A stretch of DNA of 64,000 bases from an uncultured Spirochaetales bacterium (lineage in GTDB: Bacteria > Spirochaetota > Spirochaetia > Sphaerochaetales > Sphaerochaetaceae), in NCBI GenBank assembly GCA_949283305.1, contig CASDRU010000010.1, positions 240,162 through 304,161 on the forward strand. Reading direction: 5' to 3'. This document shows positions 35,398 to 44,327 of the stretch, piece by piece. Within the stretch, counting starts at the first letter, position 1. The number at the start of each line of letters is the position of its first letter. A model generated the notes under the pieces. It saw nothing but the letters and a program-made list of their open reading frames with translations. It searched no databases and was not told where the DNA came from. The position numbers were made by a program, and so were the translations under genes.

Positions 35398-38264
35398 TCC
35401 TCCTGGTAGATATAGAAAGTGAAGCTTTCGCCTTCCTTGATTTTGTACATGTCCTTTTCAAGCGGCCAGCTGAGCCATGAATCATCGCCGCCGACTCCTG
35501 AAGTGTCTTTTGCAATTGTGAGGACAACCTTGGTCTTCGCGCCAAGCTCATGCATGTGATAAGCACTCTCTATTTCTTCTTCCGTATATGGGAGAAGAGA
35601 AAATGCCATGTCGTTTTCAGCCTCGAAAACAAGGCCTGAGAGGTTTATTCTCTTACTCTTCATTCTCCAGCCTGAGCTCTGCGGCACATGATAGCTTTCC
35701 ATTGCATCAAAAGCATCTATGTCCCAGAGAGAGAAGAGAGATCCCTCTTTTCTGTCTCTCTCATTAGCCTCTGGTCCGAGCCCAAGATATTTTCCTTTCC
35801 TGAAGGATTCATCAAGGATGAATGTCATTCCAAAGAGAGGAACATAGCGCTCAGGACCATTATATGTCAGAGTGCATTTGATGAAATCTTTCTTGAATTC
35901 ATAGTGTGCGTTTATGTTTTTCCGGCTGATTGGCATTATATGGTACGAGTCAACATCAGAAAACCTCAGCCTGGCATTGTTATTCTCATATCTTGCTCTC
36001 TTTCCCTCTGCAAGAAGAGGCGCAAATTCGAATGAGAGACTGCTTCCCTTGTCGTTATCGACAGGTGCGCGGTAGAGGGAGAAATACGGGAGGTATTTGA
36101 GTGCTTCTCTTCCTTTTGCCCTTATTGAGATTATCTGGCCTTTTGTGCGGTCGAACAGGGCATTGTAGTTCTTGCCCTCAAAGCCGTAATTGACATCTCC
36201 TGATATTGCCGCAGCGTTCTCAGACATAAGAACTGTCCTGGCAATGTGATAATATTCCCCATGCGCGACAGTGTGCCCTTTTTCTGCCCAGGAAGTGTCT
36301 TCTTTCAGCTTCATCAGAAGGCGGATTGAGTAAGAAACATCTTCTTTTCCCTTATAAGGATTTGAGAAAACTGTTTTCTCTGATGGTGCAAGAGCAAGAT
36401 TTATCTTCTTTCCTTTTATTTTCCTGCCTTCTTCAAGGTATTCAAGCTCACATTCGAACTCAGAGAGGTCGGTAAAGAGATAGCGGTTTATCACTTCTAT
36501 CTTCTCTTTATCTATGTTTATCTCTGCATTCTGATAGGCATACTTGACTTCCCTCATCTTTGCTGTCTCTTTCCTGTCTGCATAGACGATGCCGTTAGCA
36601 CAGAATGTGAAATCCGAAGGCCTGTCATAATAGTCTCCGCCATAGAGCTTCTTTCCGTCATCATTGAGGCTCTGGTCAATGAAATCCCAGATAAAGCCCC
36701 CCTGATAGGATGAATCGCTTCTCTCAAGGCGGATATATTCCATCAGCCCTCCGTTGCTGTTTCCCATCGAGTGGGAATACTCGCACATGATGAAGGGTTT
36801 GCTCCTGTCTTTCTCAAGGAATGCTTTTATTCCGCTTACCCTTGTGTACATCTGGCTCTCGACATCACTTGTTCCGTTGTATCTTCTGTCGTGGAATATT
36901 CCCTCATAATGCACAGGAAGAGGGGAGAGGGAGTGATAGTAATCATGAGCGCTCTGAAGGGTTTTTCCTCCGAAAGACTCGTTTCCAATGGACCACATGA
37001 TGATGCTCACATGATTCTTGAATGCCTCATAGTTGGCTTTCTGCCTGTCAAGGACTGCTTCATAAAATAGAGGGTTGTCATCCGGCAGGGTGTTCTTGTC
37101 AGGAGCAACCTTTCCCATTTTCTGCCATGTTCCGTGAGTCTCCAAATTCGCCTCGGCAATCAGATAGATTCCATACTCATCACAAAGATCATAGAGTTCT
37201 TTCCTGTTCGGATAATGGCTTGTGCGTAGGGCGTTTATATTGTTCCTCTTCATTATGAGGATATCTTTTTTCATGTCCTCGTATGTGATTGCTCTTCCTG
37301 TCTTTTCATTCCATTCGTGCCTGTTGACTCCATGGAACACGATTCTCTTGCCGTTTAATTTAAGGATTCCGTTTTCTATCTTCACATCCTTGAATCCGGC
37401 TTTTATATCCACGCTCTCTATTTCTTTGCCGTCGCAAGACAAGGCAGACACCTTGAGAGTGTAGAGAGCCGGATTTTCTGCAGACCAGAGAAGGGGATTC
37501 TCAATAGAAATTTCTGCACATTTTTCCCCTTCGGCAGAGCTTTTCCCGCATTCAAGTCTTACACGCTCAGCTTTTGTCTTTACAGAGACTTTCACAGTGC
37601 CTTTTCTGTATCCTTTTTCAAGAATGCACTCGACTTTCACATCCTCAATGTATCCATCTGGATGCAGAACTATCTCTGCAGGGCGGAATATGCCTGAGAG
37701 CCTCCAAAAATCCTGATCTTCAAGCCATGATGCGCTTGTGTTCTTGAAGACAAGGACAGCAATCCTGTTCACTCCTTCTTCAAGCTGTGATGATATATCA
37801 AAATGATGGGCAGAGAATGTATCCTCGCTGTAGCCGGAGAACACTCCGTTTACATAGAGACTGTATGCTTTTTCAACACCATAGAAGGTGATAATTGCGT
37901 TTTCTGCAGTTTTGATGCTGATATCCTTGAAATAGACTGCAACAGGGCAGATTCTGCTTACCTCTGGAGGCGTGAGGGCCTCTTTGCCGTCCCATGGATA
38001 CTGCGTGTTGACATACTGCATCTGTCCGTATCCGTTGAGCTCAAGGACAGATGGAGTCTCTATTTCAGGAAGAGCGGATACATCATAATCCTTTTCCAGA
38101 CATCTCTCGTCAAAGACACTGATGCTTTCAAAGTATCTGATCTTCCATTTGCCATCCAGGCTTATATGCTCTGTTCTTTCTCCATAAGCATCAAACAGGG
38201 CACTGTGCGGTGCCCTGTTGACTGAAAAGATTTCAGGATTCTTTATATAGCTTTCTTCTCTCAT
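35394..38264 (-). CDS. lacZ: Beta-galactosidase, GH2 family
   Basis: 956 residues with the five-domain LacZ layout. A jelly roll holds LNGYGQMQYVNTQYPWDG, then comes an immunoglobulin-like domain, the barrel with RTSHYPN, the acid/base glutamate in IIMWSIGNES (E429), the nucleophile glutamate in FIMCEYSHSMGN (E495) and GGFIWDFIDQ, and last the C-terminal domain with the LGLGPEANERDRKEG segment. It lacks a signal peptide, so it hydrolyses imported beta-galactosides in the cytoplasm. It sits between purA (1-base gap) and purB (4-base overlap), an unexpected place. Confidence 0.95.
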   Translation of the reverse strand: MREESYIKNPEIFSVNRAPHSALFDAYGERTEHISLDGKWKIRYFESISVFDERCLEKDYDVSALPEIETPSVLELNGYGQMQYVNTQYPWDGKEALTPPEVSRICPVAVYFKDISIKTAENAIITFYGVEKAYSLYVNGVFSGYSEDTFSAHHFDISSQLEEGVNRIAVLVFKNTSASWLEDQDFWRLSGIFRPAEIVLHPDGYIEDVKVECILEKGYRKGTVKVSVKTKAERVRLECGKSSAEGEKCAEISIENPLLWSAENPALYTLKVSALSCDGKEIESVDIKAGFKDVKIENGILKLNGKRIVFHGVNRHEWNEKTGRAITYEDMKKDILIMKRNNINALRTSHYPNRKELYDLCDEYGIYLIAEANLETHGTWQKMGKVAPDKNTLPDDNPLFYEAVLDRQKANYEAFKNHVSIIMWSIGNESFGGKTLQSAHDYYHSLSPLPVHYEGIFHDRRYNGTSDVESQMYTRVSGIKAFLEKDRSKPFIMCEYSHSMGNSNGGLMEYIRLERSDSSYQGGFIWDFIDQSLNDDGKKLYGGDYYDRPSDFTFCANGIVYADRKETAKMREVKYAYQNAEINIDKEKIEVINRYLFTDLSEFECELEYLEEGRKIKGKKINLALAPSEKTVFSNPYKGKEDVSYSIRLLMKLKEDTSWAEKGHTVAHGEYYHIARTVLMSENAAAISGDVNYGFEGKNYNALFDRTKGQIISIRAKGREALKYLPYFSLYRAPVDNDKGSSLSFEFAPLLAEGKRARYENNNARLRFSDVDSYHIMPISRKNINAHYEFKKDFIKCTLTYNGPERYVPLFGMTFILDESFRKGKYLGLGPEANERDRKEGSLFSLWDIDAFDAMESYHVPQSSGWRMKSKRINLSGLVFEAENDMAFSLLPYTEEEIESAYHMHELGAKTKVVLTIAKDTSGVGGDDSWLSWPLEKDMYKIKEGESFTFYIYQEE

Positions 38265-38265
38265 G

Positions 38266-39543
38266 TTATCTTTCTATAAGCTGGTTCCTCTCAGGACCGA
38301 CAGAGACGTATGTGATATGAGTTCCAAGAAGCTTCTCAATATGGAGAACATAGTTTCTCGCATTCTCCGGAAGCTCCTCAAATGTCCTGCATCCTGTTGT
38401 GTCTGCCATCCAGCCCGGGAGTGTCTCGTAAACCGGCTTTGCTCTTTCCTGCATCCTTGTCTCAGGAAGGTAGTTGTAATACTGGCCGTCAATCATATAG
38501 CCTGTGCAGATCTTGATCTCCTTGAATGAGTCGAGCACATCAAGCTTTGTGAGGGCAAGATCCGTAACTCCGTTCATATAGCATGAAAAGTCAGCGCTCA
38601 CTGCATCAAACCAGCCGCATCGGCGCGGTCTGCCTGTAGTGACTCCATACTCATGTCCTATGTCCCTGAGTTTCTTTCCGTCCTCATCAAAGAGCTCTGC
38701 AGGATATGGGCCGCCGCCTACGCTTGTTGTATAGGCCTTGACTACACCGAAGACTCTGTTGATAGCCCTTGGAGGAATTCCTGCACCGTTGCATGCGCCC
38801 GATACTGTCGGATTGCTGCTTGTTGTGTATGGGAAGATTCCCCAGTCGTTGTCTCTCATTATTCCGAGCTGGCCTTCAAGAAGGACATTTTTTCCGCTTT
38901 CAACTGCATCGCGCACAACCGGGACCGTGTCGATGATGTGGTCTCCGAATTCCTTTCTCCAGGATGCACAGAGGGCCATGAGGTCTTCAAGCTTGTATAA
39001 AGGAAGGCCATAGTACTCAAGTTCCCTGTTCTTTTTCGCAAGTAGTGCCTTGAGTCTCATCTCAAGGTATTGCTCATCAAGAAGATCCACAGCCCTTATT
39101 CCGATTCTTGCAGCCTTGTCTGTATAGCATGGACCGACTCCACGCTTTGTCGTTCCGATCTTCTGGCTGTCGCTTCTCTTCAGTTCCTCAGCTCCGTCAA
39201 GATCCTGATGGTAGGGCATAATCAGGTGAGCCCTTTCGTCAATGAATATGTTGTCAAGCTCAAGTGAGCTCTTTTTCCTGATTTCCTCAAGTTCTGCGTG
39301 CATGGTGTTGAGGTTGACAACAGTTCCTGCAGATACAATGTTCATGGTCTCCGGATTGAAGATCCCGCTTGGAAGGATATGAAGGCCGAACTTGCCATAT
39401 TCGTTTATCACAGTGTGTCCTGCGTTATCCCCTCCCTGATATCTGATCACGATATCGGCATTCTGTGCGAGAAAGTCGACAATTCTTCCTTTTCCCTCAT
39501 CGCCATACTGTATTCCGACAACTGCATTTACATTAGTTTTCAT
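38266..39543 (-). CDS. purA: Adenylosuccinate synthetase
   Basis: 425 residues. The GTP loop GDEGKG (14-19), QGGDNAGHT, TTKRGVGPCYTDKAARIGIR, TSVGGGPYPAEL and GWFDAV are all present. It makes adenylosuccinate from IMP, GTP and aspartate. Its ATG overlaps the phosphoribosyltransferase stop by 4 bases. Confidence 0.96.
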   Translation of the reverse strand: MKTNVNAVVGIQYGDEGKGRIVDFLAQNADIVIRYQGGDNAGHTVINEYGKFGLHILPSGIFNPETMNIVSAGTVVNLNTMHAELEEIRKKSSLELDNIFIDERAHLIMPYHQDLDGAEELKRSDSQKIGTTKRGVGPCYTDKAARIGIRAVDLLDEQYLEMRLKALLAKKNRELEYYGLPLYKLEDLMALCASWRKEFGDHIIDTVPVVRDAVESGKNVLLEGQLGIMRDNDWGIFPYTTSSNPTVSGACNGAGIPPRAINRVFGVVKAYTTSVGGGPYPAELFDEDGKKLRDIGHEYGVTTGRPRRCGWFDAVSADFSCYMNGVTDLALTKLDVLDSFKEIKICTGYMIDGQYYNYLPETRMQERAKPVYETLPGWMADTTGCRTFEELPENARNYVLHIEKLLGTHITYVSVGPERNQLIER

Positions 39544-40100
39544 ACAAAGAGTTTCCTCCCTTCCTTGCTCATTCTGTCGAACATCTCTTTTTCAAGTCTT
39601 TCCTGCTCGTCAATGTCATCTGCATCCCAGGGATATTTAATCCACATATCCTCAATCTCCAGAGCCGGATAATACCTCTTTATCTCTGGCGGGAATTCCA
39701 CATCCTTCTGCTTCAGTTTGTTATGGAGGACAAGAACAGCTATCTCTTCCGGGTTGTAGCTCAAAAGCTCACCGACACAGTATGCAAGAGTTGCTCTTGT
39801 ATCATCGACCTCATCAATAAGGAGCACCTTCTTTCCCTTAAGCTGTACCTGGACCTCATCAATCCACTGGATCTTTGTCGGATGCTCACGGTGCTTGTGA
39901 TCGATGCCGTAGTAGGAAATTCCGACCGCATATATAGGGCGGTTGATGAATGTCTTTATTATCCTTGCCGGTATGAAGCCTCCGCTTCCGATTGCGACAA
40001 TGACATCCGGATCAAAGCCGGAATCCTTTATCTGCTGGGCAAGCTTCTTTATGAGCTTGTGGACTGTGTTGTAGGAAACATATAGTTTTTCTTCTGCCAT
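39540..40100 (-). CDS. Type I phosphoribosyltransferase, xanthine/guanine-type
   Basis: 186 residues. The PRPP-binding motif is VLLIDEVDDTRATL (92-105), preceded by IVAIGSGGFIPARII. Assignment to purine salvage rests on the operon (hpt, purA, purB) and general similarity to Gpt-like proteins. The ATG at 40100 has AAGGAGAG upstream and follows the hpt stop by 10 bases; a longer in-frame version starting at 40259 would lie inside hpt. Confidence 0.85.
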   Translation of the reverse strand: MAEEKLYVSYNTVHKLIKKLAQQIKDSGFDPDVIVAIGSGGFIPARIIKTFINRPIYAVGISYYGIDHKHREHPTKIQWIDEVQVQLKGKKVLLIDEVDDTRATLAYCVGELLSYNPEEIAVLVLHNKLKQKDVEFPPEIKRYYPALEIEDMWIKYPWDADDIDEQERLEKEMFDRMSKEGRKLFV

Positions 40101-40110
40101 CTTTCTCTCC

Positions 40111-40674
40111 TTATTTGACGGGGTACATTTCTGCAATATATGGTAATGTTCTGTATTTTTCTTTGTAATCGAGACCGTAGCCGACAACCCAGACATCCGG
40201 GATTGTGAATCCCATGTACTGGATGTCCACATGTGCCTTATGACGCTCCGGCTTGTCAAGGAATACTGCAGTCTCTATGCTCTTCACACCTCTTGATTTG
40301 AAAAGCTCGATAAGATAGGAAAGCGTGTTGCCGCTGTCAAGGATATCCTCTACAATCAGGACCCTCTTTCCCATCAGGCTCTCTCTGGTGTCCATAAGCA
40401 TTCTGACCTCGCCCTGCTGGCTTCCATTGTTGCCGTATGATGATATGGCAATGAATTCAACAACATGAGGGATATCCAGCTTTCTTACAAGATCAGATAA
40501 AAATATGAAGGAGCCCTTAAGCACTCCGACAAGTACAAGCGGCTCCTTCTCATCTTTATATTTACGGTTGATTAATCCTGCTATCTCAGTTACGCGTCTG
40601 CTGATTGTGTCTGCATCAATTAAAACCTGCTTAAAATCCTCTGTAAGAGGCGGCAGTGCAAGGGATGAACTCAT
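40111..40674 (-). CDS. hpt: Hypoxanthine phosphoribosyltransferase
   Basis: 187 residues. LVGVLKGSFIFLSDLVR and the PRPP loop LIVEDILDSGNT (107-118) identify the HPRT family; the KPERHKAHVDIQYMGFTIPD and VWVVGYGLDYKEKYR segments complete it. It salvages hypoxanthine to IMP, which PurA and PurB turn into AMP. It is the first gene of the operon. AGGAGA precedes the ATG by about 5 bases. Confidence 0.94.
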   Translation of the reverse strand: MSSSLALPPLTEDFKQVLIDADTISRRVTEIAGLINRKYKDEKEPLVLVGVLKGSFIFLSDLVRKLDIPHVVEFIAISSYGNNGSQQGEVRMLMDTRESLMGKRVLIVEDILDSGNTLSYLIELFKSRGVKSIETAVFLDKPERHKAHVDIQYMGFTIPDVWVVGYGLDYKEKYRTLPYIAEMYPVK

Positions 40675-40694
40675 CGATTTCTCCTATAGAAAAG

Positions 40695-40723
40695 ATATTA
40701 TCTGAAATGGATAATTAAGAAAA
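40695..40723 (-). promoter_or_regulatory. Candidate promoter of the hpt-purA-lacZ-purB operon
   Basis: TAATAT (40700-40695) with a weak TTTTCT 17 bases upstream. About 20 bases lie between the -10 and the hpt ATG, including the Shine-Dalgarno. Confidence 0.4.
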
Positions 40724-40733
40724 GACTTTTTGG

Positions 40734-40760
40734 TTGACATATCCGTTATATGGGTAATAT
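40734..40760 (+). promoter_or_regulatory. Candidate promoter of the E1 alpha-beta gene
   Basis: A consensus -35 TTGACA (40734-40739) lies 15 bases from TAATAT (40755-40760). The short spacing suggests the promoter needs an activator or is weak. Confidence 0.5.
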
Positions 40761-40777
40761 CGTTAAGTAAATTAACG
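40761..40777. promoter_or_regulatory. Operator-like inverted repeat before the E1 gene
   Basis: CGTTAA, a 5-base GTAAA centre, then TTAACG. It begins right after the -10 and covers the likely start point, the position of a repressor site. Confidence 0.55.
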
Positions 40778-40795
40778 GACTGGAGATCCGCTTGG

Positions 40796-42736
40796 ATGAC
40801 TGAAATAGACATACTGGAGAAGATGCTTTTATCCAGATTCTTTGAGCAGAAGGTTGAAAAGCTGTTCAAGGATGGTGTTTTTTATGGAACAACGCACCTG
40901 AATATAGGGCAGGAGGCCAGCCATACAGGGCTTGCTGCAGCCCTTGATGATAAAGACTGGATAGTCCCGACTCACCGCTGCCACGGCTTCAATGTGGCCA
41001 GAGGAAGCAATATAAGGAAGATGTTCAGCGAACTCTTCGGCTCAAAAGACGGGCTTTGCAAGGGGCTTGGGGGCTCCATGCATATGAGCGATGTGAGCAC
41101 ATGCAATGCGGGAAGCAGTGCAATTGTAGGCTCTTCTGTTCCTCTTGCAACCGGTATCGCCTTCGCTCTTGATAAAAAAGGCAAGGACAATATTGCAGTT
41201 GCTATTTTCGGAGACGGTGCAACAAGCCGCGGTGCCGTGCATGAGAGCATGAACATAGCATCAGTATGGAATATTCCTGTTCTGTTCTATCTTGAAAACA
41301 ACCACTATGGCATGAGCGCTTCAAGCAGCCGCATGCTCAGCACTTCTGATATGAGAAAACGTGCTGATGCATATTCAATGAGATATTTCAGGGCAGATGG
41401 AAATGATGTGCTTGATGTCATTGAGAAAGTGAAAAGTGCAAGAGAGTATATTCTTGCAGCCAGAAAGCCGGCATTTGTCGAGGTTGAGACATACAGGCTG
41501 TGCGGGCACAGCAAGAGTGACAGGTGCATCTACCGCAGCCGCGAGGAAGAGGAGGAGTGGAGGAAAAAAGATCCGATTTCCCGCTATGAGAAATATCTTG
41601 TAGAAAATAATTTTGCATCAGATGAGGATATATCTCTACTGAGGGCCAATGTCAGGGCAGAAGTCGATAAAGCCTATATGGATGCATATAGGATGCGTGG
41701 CTTGTCTTTGAGCCTGAAGGAGGCTGAGGATCTTGTATTCTCACCTTCCGCTGTTCAGGACTGCCAGAGCGGGAAAACGCACTCTTCAACATACAGAAAT
41801 GCAATTTATGAGGCCCTTGATGAAATCCTTTCTGAGGACAATGATGCCTATCTGATCGGAGAGGATATCGGGTTATATGGCGGATGCTTTGCAGTGACAA
41901 GGGATCTTTACAGCAGGCATCCGGGGAAAGTGCTTGAAACTCCTGTCAGCGAGGAAGGCTTTACTTCCCTTGCAGTAGGAGCTGCCATGATGAATCTTCA
42001 TCCGATTGTGGAGATAATGTATGCGGATTTCTCCACGCTTGCATCGGACAGCCTTATAAACCACGCTGCAAAGACGTATTTCATGTCTGCCGGCCAGCTT
42101 TCTGTTCCTCTTGTCTACCGCGCTCCGATTGGAAGCGGCACAGGGCATGGAAGCCAGCATACTGCCAATATCGAGGCCATGTTCTTGAACACGCCGGGGC
42201 TGATTGTAGTTGCCCCGTCTGATCCTTTCAGCGCAAAGGCTCTTTTAAAAAGCGCTGTGCGTGAGAATAATCCGGTTCTGTTCTTTGAGCATAAGGGGCT
42301 TTATGACACAGAAGGGCAGGCAGGAGATGCCAATACATTCCTTCCTCTTAAGAAGGCCTTCGTCTCAGGCTGCGGAAAGGACATGCTTCTTATTTCCTAC
42401 AGCCATGCCTATCAGACATCGCTTGAAGCCACACAGTCTTTCTCAGACAGGATCACGTACATTGACCTTGCTACGATAAGCCCGCTTGATGAGGAGACCA
42501 TAATCAGAGAGGCCGGGAAGTTTGAGAAGATTATGATAGTCCAGGACACTCCATTCTCCGGTTCTGTAGGCGCAACTGTTGCCGCAATGATATCGCGGCA
42601 TTTTGCTGGCAAGAGAATAGAGATAGTCAGCGCACTGGATATGCCGATACCTTTTGCAAAAAGTCTTGAGAATGCGGTTGTCCCTGTAAAGGAAAGAGTG
42701 AGAATCAAGGCCGCATCTCTTCTTTCTGCCCTTTAA
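40796..42736 (+). CDS. Fused E1 alpha-beta of a 2-oxoacid/acetoin dehydrogenase
   Basis: 646 residues. Residues 1-330 are the ThDP-binding alpha part (HLNIGQEASHTGL, then THRCHG, then the ThDP motif GDGATSRGAVHESMNIASVW to ENN at 139-169). Residues 340-646 are the beta part (YLIGEDIGLYGG, ETPVSEEGFTSLAVGAAM, SGTGHGSQHTANIEAMFLNT). Separate alpha and beta chains are usual in pyruvate, branched-chain and acetoin dehydrogenases; here they are one chain. No E2 or E3 gene is in the window. The ATG at 40796 is chosen because homology starts there; GGAG lies about 11 bases upstream, a long spacing. Confidence 0.88.
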   Translation: MTEIDILEKMLLSRFFEQKVEKLFKDGVFYGTTHLNIGQEASHTGLAAALDDKDWIVPTHRCHGFNVARGSNIRKMFSELFGSKDGLCKGLGGSMHMSDVSTCNAGSSAIVGSSVPLATGIAFALDKKGKDNIAVAIFGDGATSRGAVHESMNIASVWNIPVLFYLENNHYGMSASSSRMLSTSDMRKRADAYSMRYFRADGNDVLDVIEKVKSAREYILAARKPAFVEVETYRLCGHSKSDRCIYRSREEEEEWRKKDPISRYEKYLVENNFASDEDISLLRANVRAEVDKAYMDAYRMRGLSLSLKEAEDLVFSPSAVQDCQSGKTHSSTYRNAIYEALDEILSEDNDAYLIGEDIGLYGGCFAVTRDLYSRHPGKVLETPVSEEGFTSLAVGAAMMNLHPIVEIMYADFSTLASDSLINHAAKTYFMSAGQLSVPLVYRAPIGSGTGHGSQHTANIEAMFLNTPGLIVVAPSDPFSAKALLKSAVRENNPVLFFEHKGLYDTEGQAGDANTFLPLKKAFVSGCGKDMLLISYSHAYQTSLEATQSFSDRITYIDLATISPLDEETIIREAGKFEKIMIVQDTPFSGSVGATVAAMISRHFAGKRIEIVSALDMPIPFAKSLENAVVPVKERVRIKAASLLSAL

Positions 42737-42760
42737 CTTTTTTCTCAATCTTTCTATAAT
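42733..42760 (+). promoter_or_regulatory. pheST promoter
   Basis: TTAACT (42733-42738), a 16-base spacer, TATAAT (42755-42760), then a short leader with AAGGAG before the ATG at 42789. Confidence 0.65.
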
Positions 42761-42788
42761 CTTCCATGTTTAACCTCAAGGAGAAGTT

Positions 42789-44327
42789 ATGGATATTGAT
42801 GTAAAGAAATTACATCCTTTGGAAGTAAAGGTGCTTCGTCATGTCTCTCTAGGTGAGACTTTTGACAATAAGAGAATAATAAGTGAGCTTGGATATAATG
42901 TCGGACAGTGCAATCAGGCTTTTTCCTGGTTGCTTCAGAAGAATCTGATAAAGGAAGATTCCAGAGTCAGGAAGACATTATATGAAATAACAGATTACGG
43001 AAGGCAGTGCGAGAAGAGCGGACTTCCTGTAGAAAGGATTTTCAACTATCTCAAGGAAAACGGTCCTCATACTCTTCCTGAGATCACAGAGGCGCTCGGC
43101 CTTGAGAACAGTGATACTGGCTCATCTTTTGGAGCCCTGCAGCAGAAGAAGGCTGCTCACATGAATGCCGAGAGGAAGGCAGAGCTTCTTACAGATCAGA
43201 TGCCTTCTGAAATCGTTGCTCAGCACAGCCTGCTGGAAAGAGCCTTGGTATCTGAGCTTGATGAGAGCACGCTTTCAGCTGATGAGAAGAAAGCAATCAG
43301 TCAGATGGCCAAGAAAAGAGGTGCCTCCACTTCTCCTTTCAAACTTTCTGAAAGGGAGGAGATAACATATTCAATGACTGACGAGGGATCTGCGGTAAAA
43401 CAGATGATTCTGGATGCGAATATAACAGGAGAGGAGCTTGGACAGCTTACTCATGAGATGCTTGTCTCAGGAAGCTGGAAGAGTGGCACTTTCCGCCCAT
43501 ATGGCGTAGACGGACCTGTCAGCAAGCTTATCCCTGGAAGAAAGAATCCGTATGCGGATTATCTTTCATGGGTAAAGGACAAGCTGATTGCCCTTGGCTT
43601 TGAGGAGTTTGACGGACCGCTTGTTGAGAACGAGTTCTGGAACGGAGATGCTCTATTCATGCCTCAGTTCCATTCTGCCCGCGATATCCACGATGTCTAT
43701 TATGTCAAGGAGCCTAGGCACGCAAAGGAGATTGAGATGCCATGGCTTGAGCAGGTTGCAAGGACCCATGAGGATGGATGGAACACAGGAAGCCGCGGCT
43801 GGGGCTACAAGTTCGATCACGAGTTCACAAGGCGTCAGGTATTGAGAAGCCAGGGTACCGTGCTTTCTGCCCATCAGCTGACAAAGGCGAAGGTTCCCGG
43901 CAAGTATTTCGGCATTGTGCGCTGTTTCCGCTATGATCAGGTCGATGCTACTCACGGAGCTGATTTCTATCAGACAGAGGGAATCGTGCTTGGAGAAGAT
44001 GTCAACCTTAAGAACCTTCTTGGACTGTTGAAGATGTTTGCAGAAGAGATCGCGGGTGCTGAGGAAGTGAAGTATGTTCCCGGCTATTTCCCGTTCACAG
44101 AGCCGAGCATCGAGGTTCATATCAAGCATCCTAAGCTCGGATGGTTCGAGCTTGGTGGAGCCGGAATCTTCCGTCCGGAGGTCACAAAGGCTCTTGGTGT
44201 GGATGTTCCTGTCCTTGCATGGGGACTTGGAATTGACAGAATGGCCTTGATGCATCTTGGTCTTGATGATATCCGTGAGCTCTTTACTCCGGATATAGAC
44301 AGCGTAAGAGTCAGGAGGGGAAAATAA
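42789..44327 (+). CDS. pheS: Phenylalanine-tRNA ligase alpha subunit, archaeal type
   Basis: 512 residues, much longer than the roughly 330 of ordinary bacterial PheS. The N-terminal 250 residues contain winged-helix DNA-binding-fold repeats (HPLEVKVLRHVSLGETFDNK, GPHTLPEITEALGLEN) as in archaeal and eukaryotic alpha subunits. The catalytic class II core follows (WVKDKLIALGFEEFDGPLVE, motif 2 RCFRYDQVDATHGADFYQTE, motif 3 LAWGLGIDRMALMHLG). Spirochaetes are known to carry this type. It overlaps pheT by one base (TAATG). Confidence 0.96.
   Translation: MDIDVKKLHPLEVKVLRHVSLGETFDNKRIISELGYNVGQCNQAFSWLLQKNLIKEDSRVRKTLYEITDYGRQCEKSGLPVERIFNYLKENGPHTLPEITEALGLENSDTGSSFGALQQKKAAHMNAERKAELLTDQMPSEIVAQHSLLERALVSELDESTLSADEKKAISQMAKKRGASTSPFKLSEREEITYSMTDEGSAVKQMILDANITGEELGQLTHEMLVSGSWKSGTFRPYGVDGPVSKLIPGRKNPYADYLSWVKDKLIALGFEEFDGPLVENEFWNGDALFMPQFHSARDIHDVYYVKEPRHAKEIEMPWLEQVARTHEDGWNTGSRGWGYKFDHEFTRRQVLRSQGTVLSAHQLTKAKVPGKYFGIVRCFRYDQVDATHGADFYQTEGIVLGEDVNLKNLLGLLKMFAEEIAGAEEVKYVPGYFPFTEPSIEVHIKHPKLGWFELGGAGIFRPEVTKALGVDVPVLAWGLGIDRMALMHLGLDDIRELFTPDIDSVRVRRGK

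Noticed and set aside
43653..44255. 200-codon frame opposite pheS
   Set aside because: Antisense shadow of the class II synthetase core.
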